From Styela clava (taxonomy: Eukaryota > Chordata > Ascidiacea > Stolidobranchia > Styelidae): DNA of 64,000 nt. The notes beneath the pieces were generated by a model. The model did no database searches and was not told where the DNA came from. It worked only from the letters and a program-made list of their open reading frames with translations. The position numbers were made by a program, and so were the translations under genes. Location of the stretch: positions 11,480,974 to 11,544,973 of the forward strand of contig NC_135259.1 of assembly GCF_964204865.1 (NCBI RefSeq), in the 5' to 3' direction. Below are positions 1 to 13,819 of this stretch, piece by piece. Positions within the stretch are counted from its first letter, which is position 1. The number at the start of each line of letters is the position of its first letter.

Positions 1-2360
1 ATTTCTGACGAGCGTGGCGTATAGTTTAATCTTCACAGTTGAAAAATTATATAAACTATTAAGCACTATTGTTAAAATGCGTGCATTTGTTCTGATTTCA
101 TAATATTTTAACTTTCAAGAATTGTTTCATTTTCATTCACCTATCTGTCTCTTCGTATTTTCGAATGTTGTTGGTCACAGTTTTTATACTACTCTCTTTC
201 TGAGAGTTACCTATATTACAGTAAATAATAAAACGCCATATCTATAAGAATATCCAACAAATAGTGCTGAAATATAATAATATTCTGATTGTTGTTTCTG
301 ACGATACATCGGAATAGATCCAAGTACAGTTATTAAATAATGAATGAGAGCGAAATCTGTTATGCTAACCTGATATAGATAATTCATATATATACAACTT
401 CAGGAACGCTTTTCTTTTGTTGGAATCAGGATGTGACCTTTTATACGGTATGGAGTCGTGGAAGGATTTTGCACAAAGTTCAATAAAATCCTTCCAATTA
501 TCTTCGTTGTCGATGCAAAGTTCTAATTTCAATTTCATTACTTGCGAGTTTCCATGAATATACACAGCTGCACAGTTTGTTCTACTCATTGCCTACCTAC
601 AGAAATATAATCCTGAATATGTTTACTCAGAATATGGTGTAGGTAATAAACGGTGCTAGCACCTAACTATAATGTGGAGTGATATCGTGTGATCCAATGT
701 GCGAGTAACACCAGAATAACTTATAAAGCCCGATCTCAAATAGTTCATCCAACGTTTGTTGCTTTGACTTTATTGCATTATCGCAGTAGTAATGAACATC
801 GATGAGTCAGTTTATTCCAGTAATTACATACAATTTAATCTAATTTATGAACATCACTCCAAATACTGACAAAATAAATAAAAACAAACATGAAAACATA
901 ACTTACAAAATAGCAAATTCCAAGAGCTAAACGATGGAAGTGCGCTCACTAAAACCACGAAAAAAAGAGAGCGGCGTGGGAGAGGATTCACAGATGCCAG
1001 ATTATTGGTCAGAATACAAAACCAAGTTGGCTCAATAAAATATCTATTTGGGACTCCTTATGTATAACCATGGGGATAATACTAGAATTAATTATTAGTA
1101 TCAAATTTTGGATATTAATCACTTCATTTAACCGAATATGAATGTACTAAGCTTATAAAATTGAACGTTATCGCAAGACTGGCATGATTGCGAAAAATGT
1201 ATATTACGAAACCCTTTTCTGGAACACAACCTAGTGCCCATAATTAAAATGAGGAAACATTTCTTATAAGGGGTAAATAATTATTTATCTATGGTGCTTA
1301 GAGTGGCGATGGATATTAGTTGTATGCAAGCAGATTTTGTGGTCGTACCAAATAGGAGCAAATAGACGCCATGTAGTATATCTACAATAATGTTGTTAAT
1401 CCAGAAAACGTTAAATGTAAAGTAAGCAACTGAACTCTACGCTATCATTCAACTCTTACAAATTTGACTTCACACATACCAAAATTTCAGGCATATACAT
1501 TAAATAAATTTGCATAAACATAATGACTATATGAGCCTTGACCTGACGGGGTAGCGTGTAGGACCGAAAACTAGGCTGTCCTATGCTCCGTATACTAGTA
1601 GATGCCTGTGCAGCAGTAAACTACTTATTTGTTGGAATCGAATATCTGAAATACTTCATATTAACTGTATGTTAATATACTGTCTGGAATTGAATGGAGG
1701 TGTTAAAAGGTACTATATCGACATTTCAGTCATTATGATTTCAAAAATGTTAATTTTTATCAAATTTTGTGTGACCGACGTTTTAGCTTGACGAAATATC
1801 TACTCAACCATTGATGACATGCTTATTTCATATCCTGCTAATCTGCGTGACTTGAATGAACTTTGAACCGATCGTTCGACGACCTTTGAGTTCACCCATA
1901 TATCTGATATTCTACTGTTGTACATTCAATTTAATTATGTGGAATAGGTAATAACAGTTTTACATCATACACTTATGATTCGTTGAAAACGAGTGTGGCT
2001 TCGTTTCCCAAAGCACCCATTCCTAGAGTAACTAATGGTGTTGTCATGGAATAGAAAAGTAAGCTCCCGAGAAATGTAAACCATGTATATCCATGCCAAT
2101 GTGGGCTAGGCAATTTATCGACAACTCCAATTGCAAATATATATACCTTACAAAATATTATTACACTGATTTCAATGTTAAAAAAAAGAACGTCAAAATA
2201 TTGTTTATTTTAATCAAATGCATAAATGTACCAGGGGTTGAGGGAGGTTGTATCCGAATTCCCCTTTTTTCAGGCATTTAGTAAATACTTCGTTTTGGAA
2301 ACAACTCCAACGCGTGGGTGGTTTGACACGAGCATTTCGCTACAGCTTGAGAAAGCGTGT
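1..2360 (+). repeat. Inverted segmental duplication, left copy A (partner 45690-46862)
   Basis: Read in reverse complement, 45690-46862 matches this segment. Positions 1-300 pair with about 46545-46862 (for example the shared string ctgacgagcgtg near position 4), and about 1510-2360 pair with 45690-46545 (for example ggaattgaatggagg near 1685). Positions about 300-1510 have no counterpart, so they were inserted here or lost there. The match begins at base 1 and therefore continues beyond the window. Identity by eye is high but not perfect, with small indels. The segment contains no convincing gene except the candidate exon at 370-589. It probably represents spacer DNA that lay downstream of a GPCR gene. 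Confidence 0.8.
370..589 (-). CDS. Candidate first coding exon, unrecognised protein (partial)
   Basis: A minus-strand open frame starts with ATG at 589 and runs 73 codons. It ends at 370 in a CAG|GTTAGC-type donor, and a pyrimidine-rich stretch ending in TAG lies just before the ATG. The peptide (MSRTNCAAVYIHGNS at its start) is rich in charged and aromatic residues, including WKDFIELCAKSF, and has no signal peptide or low complexity. I do not recognise it. A continuation would lie left of the window. The exon sits in the stretch that is missing from the partner copy of the duplication. It could be a chance ORF. Confidence 0.3.
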
Positions 2361-5128
2361 ACGGCTATAATCATCGATTCTTGTGGAAGTTTTGAATATT
2401 ATATTGACGATAAAAATCGATTAAGCAAATTTGGACATCCATTTCCATTGATTTTGCCTATTTAATGCAAAACAAACTAATGTAACAGTCATTTTAAACA
2501 AAACAGGTAAAAAAGCCACCCAAAACATTTGTTTTAAAACTTTTTTTTTGAACAAATCGACCTTAATTGCGAAAAAAGCTATCAGGAACTCTATTCAAAG
2601 AATAGAATATATAAAAAACTAGTAACGAACTTATAACTTAAAATGTTTTCAATTATTCTATCGTTTGAAAATGTTCAGGAGAACAAAACCGAAAGAGAAA
2701 CCAAATCACACATCTCAAACAACAATCTCATAAACTCCTGCATTAAGTTCTTCATATATTTTATTCATTTCAGTCATATATATTTATTGTTAACGGGGTT
2801 ATGTCGACCATTTCTTTCTTCTTCCGTTTGTTTATGCAGCAAACAAATCGTTAGTTGCTTGGATAGCAACACCATATTGTCATAAGATTAATGCACGCGT
2901 TCTGGTATAACCTCCATCCATCTATCTATAATATTAACATCAATGATTCATCGGAAATTTTTCAAGTGTTAGTTAGTACATGATGCCCATGTATGTATTG
3001 CAAGTGAGGTGATTCACGCTTTAGACAGAATGGGTACTTTCTATGGGATTAGTGCAATATAGGTAAGAAAAAATGAAATAAAATTGTGGGTATTCCAATA
3101 CAAGGCGTTCTTTATTAAAGAATATCACCACGTCACCGATAAATATTATTTGGACGTTCCAGTAATCTCACATCATCTATTGTTATAAAGCATTCATGAT
3201 TTAACGGGTAAATTTCAAGCGTTTTTCAGTACATGACGCCCATGTACAATATAAGGTCAAGTAAAGTCATTTCTTCGAGAAAAAGTCGTCCAGTGGTTTC
3301 CAACCGGCGTTCCCGGTACCCTGGGGTTACGGCGGTACATTCCAGCAAGGTTCCAATCAAATCCGAGAGTCTATATTAATAAGTATATATTTCAAATATG
3401 ATCAAATACCAATTAGTTTTGCCACTATTGTTAAACTTGCTACTCCTTACCGATCATTTTGTTTTGCCAGTAGTAATTTACTTTTGTAGAATTTATAGTT
3501 TGTACAATTTAGATGATAAACGACAATTAACCTATTGTACAAGTGTACTTCGAGCCTTCATAATGTCCTAATGGTTTAAATAAATTGTAGTTGAATCGCG
3601 AGTCGCTTTGACGGTAGCATTAGGCGAAATCGCTAACGTCAACCTTTTTTCTTTTCAACCTTATATTCATGCTTGACAGTATGAATTTTATTGCATTTAA
3701 AAATACGTAATAGCTATCATATCTATGATACACGTTATTTTGAAATCTTCACGTAATCTATTAGTCATTCTTATCCTAATTAAAATTATTAGTTACATGA
3801 AAATCATAAGCCAGTTAGTTGATCAAAAAATCTACCTGAAGCGGGACGACTAAAGACGAAAGAGATATACATATATTTAGACATATCGACAAGTTGAATA
3901 ATATATATATCACAACGAGGTTCTGATATACAACCATTTGTTAGTTAGCACACCTTATCATATAGGCTTCTGACCGAGAAATTAAGTATATAGCGAATAT
4001 AAGATATCATGTGATACAACACATAAAAGTAATAGGGAAGTTTATCGTCTCAAGAGCATAATATGAATTTTGTTTTGTACCAATCAGTTTGACTCGTGCT
4101 ATGATATTATGATTCTTCATTATGAAAATATAAAACGTGAACTGAATTTGACGAAACAACGGATATAAATAAGCTCATTAGCCTTGTTGTTTCACATATT
4201 TATGCCTATATTGTTCCTAAATATTTGATTACTCACATCTGCCTATAGGTTTGCAGCTTCGATAGAGAGCATTCACTCATCAGCGAGGGGATTCTGGGGA
4301 TAATCAGCAAAAACGAAACTTAGCAATACTTAGCAACATACATACTAGCATATGGGATCGGATTAATATGATTTTATTTTCATACTTATAAATAGAGTGT
4401 CTTTGTAAGTATTATAATCAACTTATTGATTAATTGTGAAGACTAAGACTGGGGAATTTAAAATTTTTTGAATATATGACTTATTATCACTGGGTCCTAT
4501 TCAACGTTTGATATTTTGAGATATATTTTCTTATTTGTGAACGGCGGAAGTGAATGTTTCCATCATATAGTAGAAGGACGTAATCGGTTGCGCGTGCGTA
4601 AGTAGTATTGTCTTCTTGGTGCGTAAGTATTTTCAAAGACTATTAATATCATAGATTTGACTCAGTTACCAGTTGATATTTTTATTATAATTGATGTCAT
4701 TAAGAGCTTTTCATAAATAGGAAAGTTTGGCTGACCTGAGGATAGTTCGACTCTTTGCCACAAGGGCGTGAAAATGAAGACAATCCACAAGTAGACAAAC
4801 GCGAACTCAAAATTAAATGACAAGCTTATTATAACAAAAATATAATAGACATAAACGTAGTCAGACTGTGCGAAAAATGTATTCTCTGGTATCCCCAATC
4901 TCAGGAACTCAGCAATGGAGTAATCCAAAACAGTTAAGCTTTAGTGGGACTGCAAGAGCTCAAAGAATATCTGTTTCCTTACACGCGTCATGTATGTTTT
5001 AGATTTTTTTAAAGTGCGTGTGTGTGTGTTTTCTATATAGTATAACTAACTTTGGTTAGAATGTAAAGTTTCAATTTATTACATTTTACTGTGTGCGGTG
5101 AAATTGAATTTGCGACAAAGGAAACAGA
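2361..5128. other. Intergenic, no gene seen
   Basis: AT-rich sequence without a convincing ORF. A degenerate direct repeat of about 245 bp is visible: around 2930-3010 and around 3175-3255 both carry an atctat...catgat core followed by cagtacatga(c/t)gcccatgta. A hAT-like terminal motif (cagtggtttccaacc) stands at 3291-3305 without a visible partner. A short (GT)n run lies near 5018. Confidence 0.6.
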
Positions 5129-8100
5129 ATGAAAGTCGTTTTGATATTATTGGCAATATTGCATGCCACGTCATACGCAACTACTAACGCTCTAGTATGT
5201 AATGAGGGTTTCAACGCATCATTGGGAGGAATTCCACTTTATCACTGGTCTGAACGAAACTGTACGAGTTCTAGCAAATGCTTTGGACAAGATTTAAAAA
5301 CCAGGATTTCCGCACTTGGAAATGTGGAGTTGAGATATGGCGCGTGTATTACAAGTTCTTATGCCAACCTGCTGAATTGTGAAGATATGTTTGGACCAGA
5401 AAGTACCGTTGACCCTTCTCAGCTATTAAATTTGGTTCCAGACATTGAGAAACGCTTCACTGATTTATATCTGGATTTTGTTTATGGAGGAATAAATGAA
5501 TTCACAAAATTATTGTCAAGAGGGGAGAATATAGATGAATTTGTATCGGGTTTTGTCAAGTTTATGGAATACATTGGTTTCAACATGACCAAGTTTAAGC
5601 CTTTACAACCATCTTTGGGCAAATTGATTACTGCGCTTTTCAATGCGTCGGATAGAGTAACAATGAATTCAACAGCATATGATTTTTTCATTAAATTAAG
5701 CAATCTTGACACGGACAACGCGAGATTTTCTCGTAACATTTTCAAGTTTATGGAGAATTTTTTCCCTAAAGAATACTACATATTGGTAAAAAAAGATATT
5801 ATTGTAAAAAATTCCGTCGAGAAAGTTCCAGGACTATTAGAATCAATGTTCCCAACTAACTCAAATCTATCATTATGGTATTATGTGATTTTTGATGTTT
5901 TAGGAAACATTAACATCACCCATCCAAAGAAAAGTGTAGCAGATTTCATATCGATCATAAGATCAGCCTACAATATTCCTGAAGAAGTGACAAAAGTCAT
6001 AGATCCAGTATTAAACGCTTTACCAGATTTATTTCATCAATTGTCTTATCCAAATTCCACTTCTCTCATCACTTGGTATCTTGACTTGTTGGAAGCCTAC
6101 ACTCAAAGGAATAATGCGACCGAAGCTTTGGGGGTAGCACTTACAAATTTCATCATCAAAGCCGCTCATTGGACAATACCGTATGAACTTAAAACTACAC
6201 TAGAGTGGATGCCAGGTTTTTTCTATGAATATGTTCCATCGGATAAATTGCTTCTAGAAAACACGTATCGCAAAATAGAAAACGGGCTCAAATCATTCAA
6301 CTTCAGTAATCTGGATGACACAGCTAAACCTACAAAATTGAGTAACTTTGTCCTGAGCTTTGCACGAGTTATAGGAAATGGCTTCTTTAATACATCAAGG
6401 GAACGTGCATATGTTATTAACTTATCAGCAATGTTTTATGACATATTTTCCAATTATACGACTCAGTTAGATGATTTCTTTCAAATTCTCACTGATGGAT
6501 TTCAGCATTTTCCGAATTTTGATGCCGGGAAAATTATTTCAAATTTAACTATCGCAATGGGTGGACAAATTCCTCAAGAAGTTCAGCCATTTCTGGATAA
6601 TCTACAATTTGTCATAAATAAGACTTTCTTCGAAAAATCTATCAATGCAACAAATATAGTCAAATCTTACAGTACGTTCATCAAAGCATATACAAAATCT
6701 TTTCCTGATTCCGAATTTCCTTCTATTTTTCAAAATCTTATCGACAGTCTGGTGAACATTTTATTGCCAATCCAATCTCAGTCGAATCATGAGTACATGA
6801 AAATTCTTACTTTGAGGGTGTTATACTTCACGATAGACGTAGATTTTGCGTTGTTTAAAATTTACAACATTAGCATTTCGATTTCCAAAACCACATCTGC
6901 TAGTTCACAGAGCCATGGATTGTACCTTCGTTTAATGTCGGTAATAGACGCGAATGACGTTAAGCAACTCGCCAAAGAAATCCTTGAATGGAGTTATAAT
7001 TTTAGTTCAACAGCACCTAGCCTCACTTCATTTGTCGATGCAACCCGCCCCTCTATCAGTGCTATAATATCGAAATTTACCAAAACCGTCATTGGAGATT
7101 TTCGGAGTATATTTTCTCCCGATATTTGTAAATTTGGTGTCTGTAACTCCGATTTGTGTAACACTCACACATACATTGACGAGCAAAATGAGTTTATCAA
7201 ACCCACGCAGCCAACTACAACAACAAGTTTACAATCTACAACAGTACTCGTCACAAAAAGTAAGAAAAGTCATGTTCTAATTGACAGGTAATTCAATGTT
7301 GAATGTGAACATCTTTGTTAATTGATGCTATACAATTAATCTTTTTTTAATGTGATAGTATTATGTCGCTAATTTTTCAGAGTTCATATTAATCCACTTG
7401 ACCCAATTATATAGTTTAAATATAATACAAAGTTGTTTTTAGCTTCACCGTGTACATATAAAGCTATCATATTTATACCTAACACGTTTATCGTTTTAGG
7501 AATAATTTTATCGAAATATTAACGATTTAAGATGAAATTTTTTTTCAGGTCCTCAGTTGAAATCATACTGCTTTCAAACGACTATTCAATCCTTGAATTA
7601 TTCTACAATGGTATACACTTTTCCAACTACTGAAGGAAATACACCGTCCCGTTCTCTAGAGACTTGTGCAAATTCTAGTGAGTGTAATAATTTTAAACTC
7701 AATATTCTAGATCCAGACATCAATGAAAAAATTAAAAATGATTTAGACCAGGTCGTCCCACCAAGTATTCTAGAACATTTAAATATCTTTTATGGTCAGT
7801 TAGTGGTGACATAACAGTGAATACTATAGAGTGATAGACAATTGATAATTCTGATTAAATAATATTCTAAGATTACTCCGCTACCGTAAAATGCATCGCC
7901 ACAAATAGAAGTTCATCGGGTTCGTTCGACATCAAGACATTAGAAGAGTACGCCTGCGAAGTTGACGTAAACAGTCTAATTGAAACGGTAAGGCAGCCTA
8001 TTCGTGCCAGTTTCGATTGCTATTGATTTTATTTTATTAAACTTAGTCTAGACCTATATATTTCATTTATTTTCTGATCAATTCATAAGTTTTATCCACA

Positions 8101-11100
8101 AAGATAAGTAAATGATAAAATCTTAGAATTTATGATTGGGTTTAGTATTTCAGTAGGAATATTCGCATTATGTATTCATATCGGGTCGGATGTATTTATA
8201 CCATTGTTCGTAACATATCTAATTATATGTTGAGTCACTCACCGATTAAGTAAATTAGGTTCCATTATCATTTGAAATATTATTATTCCCATTTCTCCTG
8301 TTCATTTGTTACAGATTCCAATGCAATTCATCTTTCCCATATTAAATTTGCTTTAGCGTAAAATAAATAAAACTATTCTTTAATGTTTGACACTGATGTA
8401 AGGCTAAAATGCCGGGCCTCACATCTGCTCGTCTGGAGTCAACTATGGGCGAACTCAGTTCTCTATCTTCGAAACAAACAAGCAAAAGTATCAAAGAAAC
8501 AATTCAAGTCCTGGATGTCTTGAAGGAAGCTACGAAGAATGACAACATTAATGTACGTGTCATAAAACAATGAAATAGCAAATGACCCCTCTCACTAAAC
8601 AGAATTATGCGAAGAGAAAAATATTTCCGTTATATTTATTCTTGTTATTAATATTGATCGATTTTTAACAGGATTAAACTTCTCAAAAAGATTATTTATA
8701 CTTTCTATCGCTGTGTAATATTTATCAAAATCCCTAATTTTTGGGATAACTACAACACATTGAGTAGTATGAATATGATAGTAATTTTATTAACAATGAC
8801 AGATATTTTGTGCTTCAATGTACGTAAATTGAGACGCAGTGGTATACGAATTCTCGACCTTTTCATATAAGACGAGGATTAGCGACCTTACGCGGAAGTA
8901 ATTTGCATGAAGTAGAAACAGGATTGACTCTCGAAATTTGAAACGTATCTAATACTTATGTTTTGGCAGTAGACGATTAATAGTAAGCGAATTTGAAAAG
9001 GAAGTGAATCACCATTCTCCATAACCACCACTTGCTGTAGTTTTGTTTTTTCTTCGGAATGATTGTATCATTGAATCATTTATCTAATCTGTTGTTTTCT
9101 CGTTTCACTGCGGGAGTGAATTACTCCCACTTCCTATGAATCATATATTCTATAAATCATGGAAGATATTAAATCATAAAATTACTATGTAAATATCTGT
9201 GAACATTTTATATTGCTAAGTAGGTAAACTGTTTTACAAATTCCAAATAATACCCAACTTAGTCCTAATTCAAATAAATACACGAGAAATGTAATCTCAA
9301 TATTTAAGTTTTTATCACAATTTTGTTGAAAAACGGATTTATGTTGTCAACGTCAATGCAATATTCAGATTACTGAAGAAGCTATGGTGTCCTTATTATG
9401 GATCATGGATGATATACACAGTACCGTGGAACACCAAAAACCCGGTGATCAATTTGAGGTTTTGCAAAATGAAAAACTGTTGCTTTTGGGAACGTTGGAA
9501 GTTTATGGCTCAAATCTAGTACTAGTTGATGAAGTGTTTACAAAAATGTCAGAAACTAATCTGTTTCAGGTAATTCAAATGCATCGTTATTCAGTGTCGT
9601 TTTATTCCTTGTTCCATTCTTTAACTAAGATTTTGTTTGCATTGCAGGCTCAAAAGATCAACTTTTTAACTGATAACCCAATTGTCTTTCATGGTACAAT
9701 ATCAAACAACGGCACCTTCCAACCAAGTGCCAAATCCTTCATTCCAAAATCTGCTATACCAAACGGTGTGGAAAAGAAAAATGCAGTGTTTTATTTGCAC
9801 AAAGACGCTACGCTGTTTCCAACTCCGTCTAAAGATAATATAAAAGTTAATCAAGTAAGACCATCAATATTCTTTCTTTTCGGACACGAAATGTACACAT
9901 ATTTGGTGGTCAAGCGAAGTCGTGAAGAAACTGCAGTGCCGGAGCTTTACTGTGGAAGATTTCTTAGCCAGACTGCTTGGATTTGGCTTTTGTGTCTATA
10001 TATTTGAGCATTGATCTAATGTTTCCTATTCATTTTTTTTTTATCTAAGAAAGGCCATAAAAATTGTGTTTATCACGTCACAGTTGTTTTATGTATTATT
10101 TAATTTGTTCAGGATAACTCACCATTTTCACTACTAGCAATTTATAATTTAGGTACTGAGTTCACAAATTTCAAAATCAACACTTAGAGATTTAAAGGAA
10201 CCTGTTATGCACTCATTCACTCTGCCTTTGAGGAATTTTAGATCCAAGAAGGTGAGATGATTTGATATCTTCATCCACAGCTAATAATGCAAGTCGTGTC
10301 GCGAAATTTTCCTCTGAGAAGGTTCTCCTCGCTTCGTTTTATTTATATACTATATGTCGAACCGCTTGATTTGATTTTGACTCGGAATGATAAACATGAA
10401 AAATGAAACATGAAAGTAAACTAATGGATATGTCGATTTTAATGTTTCATAAAAACTTTTATATATTCAGTCTTACGCAGCGCGATATTTCACCAATAAT
10501 ATTACTTTTTTATTTTATTCACTCATAACTTCCAGTTAAGTTGGATTAAAGAATAAATATGACTACTTACCGTGAAAACATAACTTTGATTTTCTTTTAG
10601 AATTTCATCACGCAAAGATGCTCTTATTTGAATCTTTCGACAGGCGATTGGGAGTTTAATGGTTGCAAAACAATAATTATAAATTCAAATATTACATCTT
10701 GCACTTGTGATCATATGACGAACTTTGCAGTACTCGTGGTAAGATTTACTTCAGATATAAGTGTATATCAGTATATAGTGTAAAGGTATAGGTATGCAAA
10801 TGATCGGTGTTAATTGAAAATAGACATTTTGTGTAATAACACGCATGGAGTTTAGAAATCATGACATTGGCAAAATACAAAAAAAAAAAAATTGATAGAT
10901 GAAACGTAGAACTATTACTTTACTGCAATTATAGCTCAAATCAATTGTTCATATCTCTTTCAGCACACAAGTCCCAAAACGATTTTCATATTTATTTCAG
11001 CAAACACACGATGTGATGTCTAGCTATGCAATTCAAATTGTCGGATATATCGGCTGTTCCTGCTCAAGTGTTGCTTTAATTCTAGTACTGATTATATATC

Positions 11101-13819
11101 TGGGTTTCCAGTAAGTCTACGCTGACCATCCATGTAATGTTATAACAGACTGTTGTTTTTCTAAACTGAGAAACTACGAAATATTTCAGATTATACAAAA
11201 TTTAAATGATAAATGGTCATTTTGATTTCATCGTTTTGCATTTTTAGGTTTTGGCGCCACAGCACTTTTTATTATTATTAAAGTGTTGAAATGTATTAAA
11301 ACAAATTTATTTTGAAAATCAAACAAGGATTTAATCAAGTATCGCCAACATTTGTCTCTTCAGCAACGCTGACATTTTACTTTAATGTAAAATTATGCAG
11401 GAAATTGTGTGCATGGATTCTAATAACTGTATTTGTATTATCATCATCTTTATTAGAAAGAAAATGTCTGACGATAATCATGATCGTATAGTAAACCTTT
11501 CTTAAACAACAATCATTACATTACTTGCTGGCCAAAAATTTGCGAGTTTTTATCATAGAAGTCCAAAACATTTTTCAGGGGTCCGTCCGATTTTTGATTC
11601 ACGAAAAGAAATATTCATTCGAAGAAATAACAGAGCATGTTGTGTTTGGACTAGACTGTTGTATATTTGTGTTAAATAAAATGCATATGCATTTTTATAT
11701 TCATAATATTAATTATGCCATGTTTCAGGAAACTTCGCAGCAATCAAGTCAATCAAATTTTAATTCATCTCAGCGCTTGCCTGCTTGTTGGATATTTGAC
11801 CTTTCTCATTGGTGTAGAACGACCACGTGACTATATTTCTTGCATGGCTGTCGGTGCCATTTTACAATTTTCATTTTTATCAGCATGGGGATGGATGTTT
11901 TCTGAATGTGTAACAATGTACAAGTGAGTTTCTTAATTTGGTTAACGATATACGAGCTTTGAAATGGCCAGATATGCATGCACATATTAGCAAACAGATT
12001 TTTCCCGTTTCACAAAAGCAACAACCTTCTCAACCCTTGTTTGTGCATTTGTTCTTTGGCATGAAGATAATTTGCTAATAATCACGAATCTCATAATTAC
12101 ATTCCCATCAGAATATAATTATTAAGTTATATCACTACTTCAATTTGAAAGATACTTATTGTAAAGTAAAATGGCCAATGAAGAATACTGAAAAATCAAA
12201 CAACCATTTCTCTAAACCTACAATTTTGTGCTTTTTGTTTAGAAAACTTGTGACAGTATTTAATAATATGTCCAAAAATTACGTCATCAAAACAGCAGCT
12301 ATTGTTTACATCGTGGCGTTCATCATAACTATGGCAACTTCAATAATAGCATATGTTATTGGAGATTCTGAACAGTACGAAGACTGGGAATTGGATACCG
12401 ATAACGGTAAGTTAGTGACGTTTGTGAATTGTTTACTCTTTACAAATATAATGAAATTTGAGGAGTTGTATTTGTGACTAATTTGAAGTAATTTAGATCA
12501 GTGTTAAGAAAATAAATTGCCGTTTATTTTTACATCTGCGCATCTACGCACGCATCTACGTTCAGATGTGGAGACCTTTTGTTGGCAGATTTGACAAGAG
12601 TGCACCATATCCTTGTTATCAATGCCAAGTATCGTATATATAAATATATATGTATACGATTACGTCTTGGTTTAGATAAGAAATATTTTAAATATGTTTT
12701 TGTCCTTCTTTTTACGTGTAGATCCTTTGTTCTATCCATCCTACTACGTCAGTGATCGTCTGTGTTGGTTGCATGGGTATTCTCTGTACTTTGGTTTCCT
12801 GACTCCTGTTGCCTTCGCTTTTGTTGCAAATTTATTTGGATTTATCAGAATCCTACGAGTGTTGGCAAAACCTAATCCTAAGGTATAAGCGATTTAAAAT
12901 ATTCATTAATAGAATTCTAAAAAACGAAAACTTTTTTATGATTATTGACTTATTGTTCAGATTCGTTCCACAAAGGTTGAGAAAGATATGAAAGATCACG
13001 CACTACGAATATTGACAGTTTCTATTTTACTGGGTGTCACATGGGTTTTCGCTATTCCAATGACGATGACAGATGACGAAACGCTCAATGAAATATTTAG
13101 TTGGCTGTTTTCAATCGCGAACGCATTCCAGGTAAATATTGAATATATACATAAAAATATATCGGCTTTTTATATTGAAAAAATATATGTTAGTGGTAAT
13201 TTGTCGAAGTTTTAAACGATGAATTATTAAAATGTAATTTCAGGGCGTCTTTATCTTCGTACTGTTCTGCGTCAGACGTGAAGACGTTCGCCAAATGTGG
13301 ATGGAGATACTCCCTTGTACCGGTCAAAGTTCATCAGATTATTCTCAATCATTACATACCGTGTCTATATCGACATCTCATGGTAAGTTTAGTTAGTCCA
13401 CGATTACTACACTACTTTAGAATTATATATAAGATGTTTTTCCATAATACCTGATATTTTGTCATATTTAATCTCAAAGTCGCAATTACTGTTGATATAA
13501 ATTTGCATTAAAATAAAATAAGCAGCTATCGCAAATATCACGCCCATTGTCACTTTTACAGTGTGATGTAACAGTCAGTAACTATCTTCTTTCAATACTC
13601 GCCGTCCACTTCCTATTCAATTTTTTTTCTTCCATTTTGTAAACCAAATGAGATTTTTTATCTGACCAAACAAGGGATTTTACCAAGGAATTTTATCGAA
13701 ATAACTTTATCGAAACTTTTTCCTTTTATTGTATAGGAACTTCGCAGAAAACTGACTTGACATCAATGGTGGAAGAACCAAATACTGTTGAGGAAAAGGA
13801 GCATGGCTCAATCGTGTAA
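5129..13819 (+). CDS. Adhesion G-protein-coupled receptor with a large unusual N-terminal ectodomain
   Basis: Proposed exons: 5129-7259, 7549-7794, 7872-7987, 8403-8552, 9369-9569, 9648-9854, 10153-10251, 10601-10738, 11001-11110, 11729-11923, 12243-12406, 12722-12882, 12961-13131, 13244-13382, 13737-13819. Every junction is GT-AG and phase-compatible; the sum is 4,311 nt, or 1,436 residues. Residues 1-18 are a signal peptide. Residues 19-680 carry many N-glycosylation sequons and long helical stretches, with Ly6-like cysteine clusters at both ends. A Thr/Ser linker follows, then a GAIN-like region (about 830-1050). The GPS motif is at about 1051-1096 (W-x-F-N-G-C, TSCTCDHMTNFAVLV); self-cleavage is expected between M and T. 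Seven membrane segments follow (about 1108-1380), with the conserved Cys of TM3 (DYISCMAVG) and of extracellular loop 2 (DRLCWLHG), and TM6 LLGVTWVFAIP. The short cytoplasmic tail ends in SIV. The 7TM family call is firm; ligand and subfamily are unknown. Confidence 0.93.

Noticed and set aside
7260-7291. Alternative exon 1 end at the CAG|GTAATT donor (7287/7288)
   Set aside because: It leaves phase 2, which is incompatible with the next exon; the AAAA|GTAAGA donor at 7259/7260 leaves the required phase 1.
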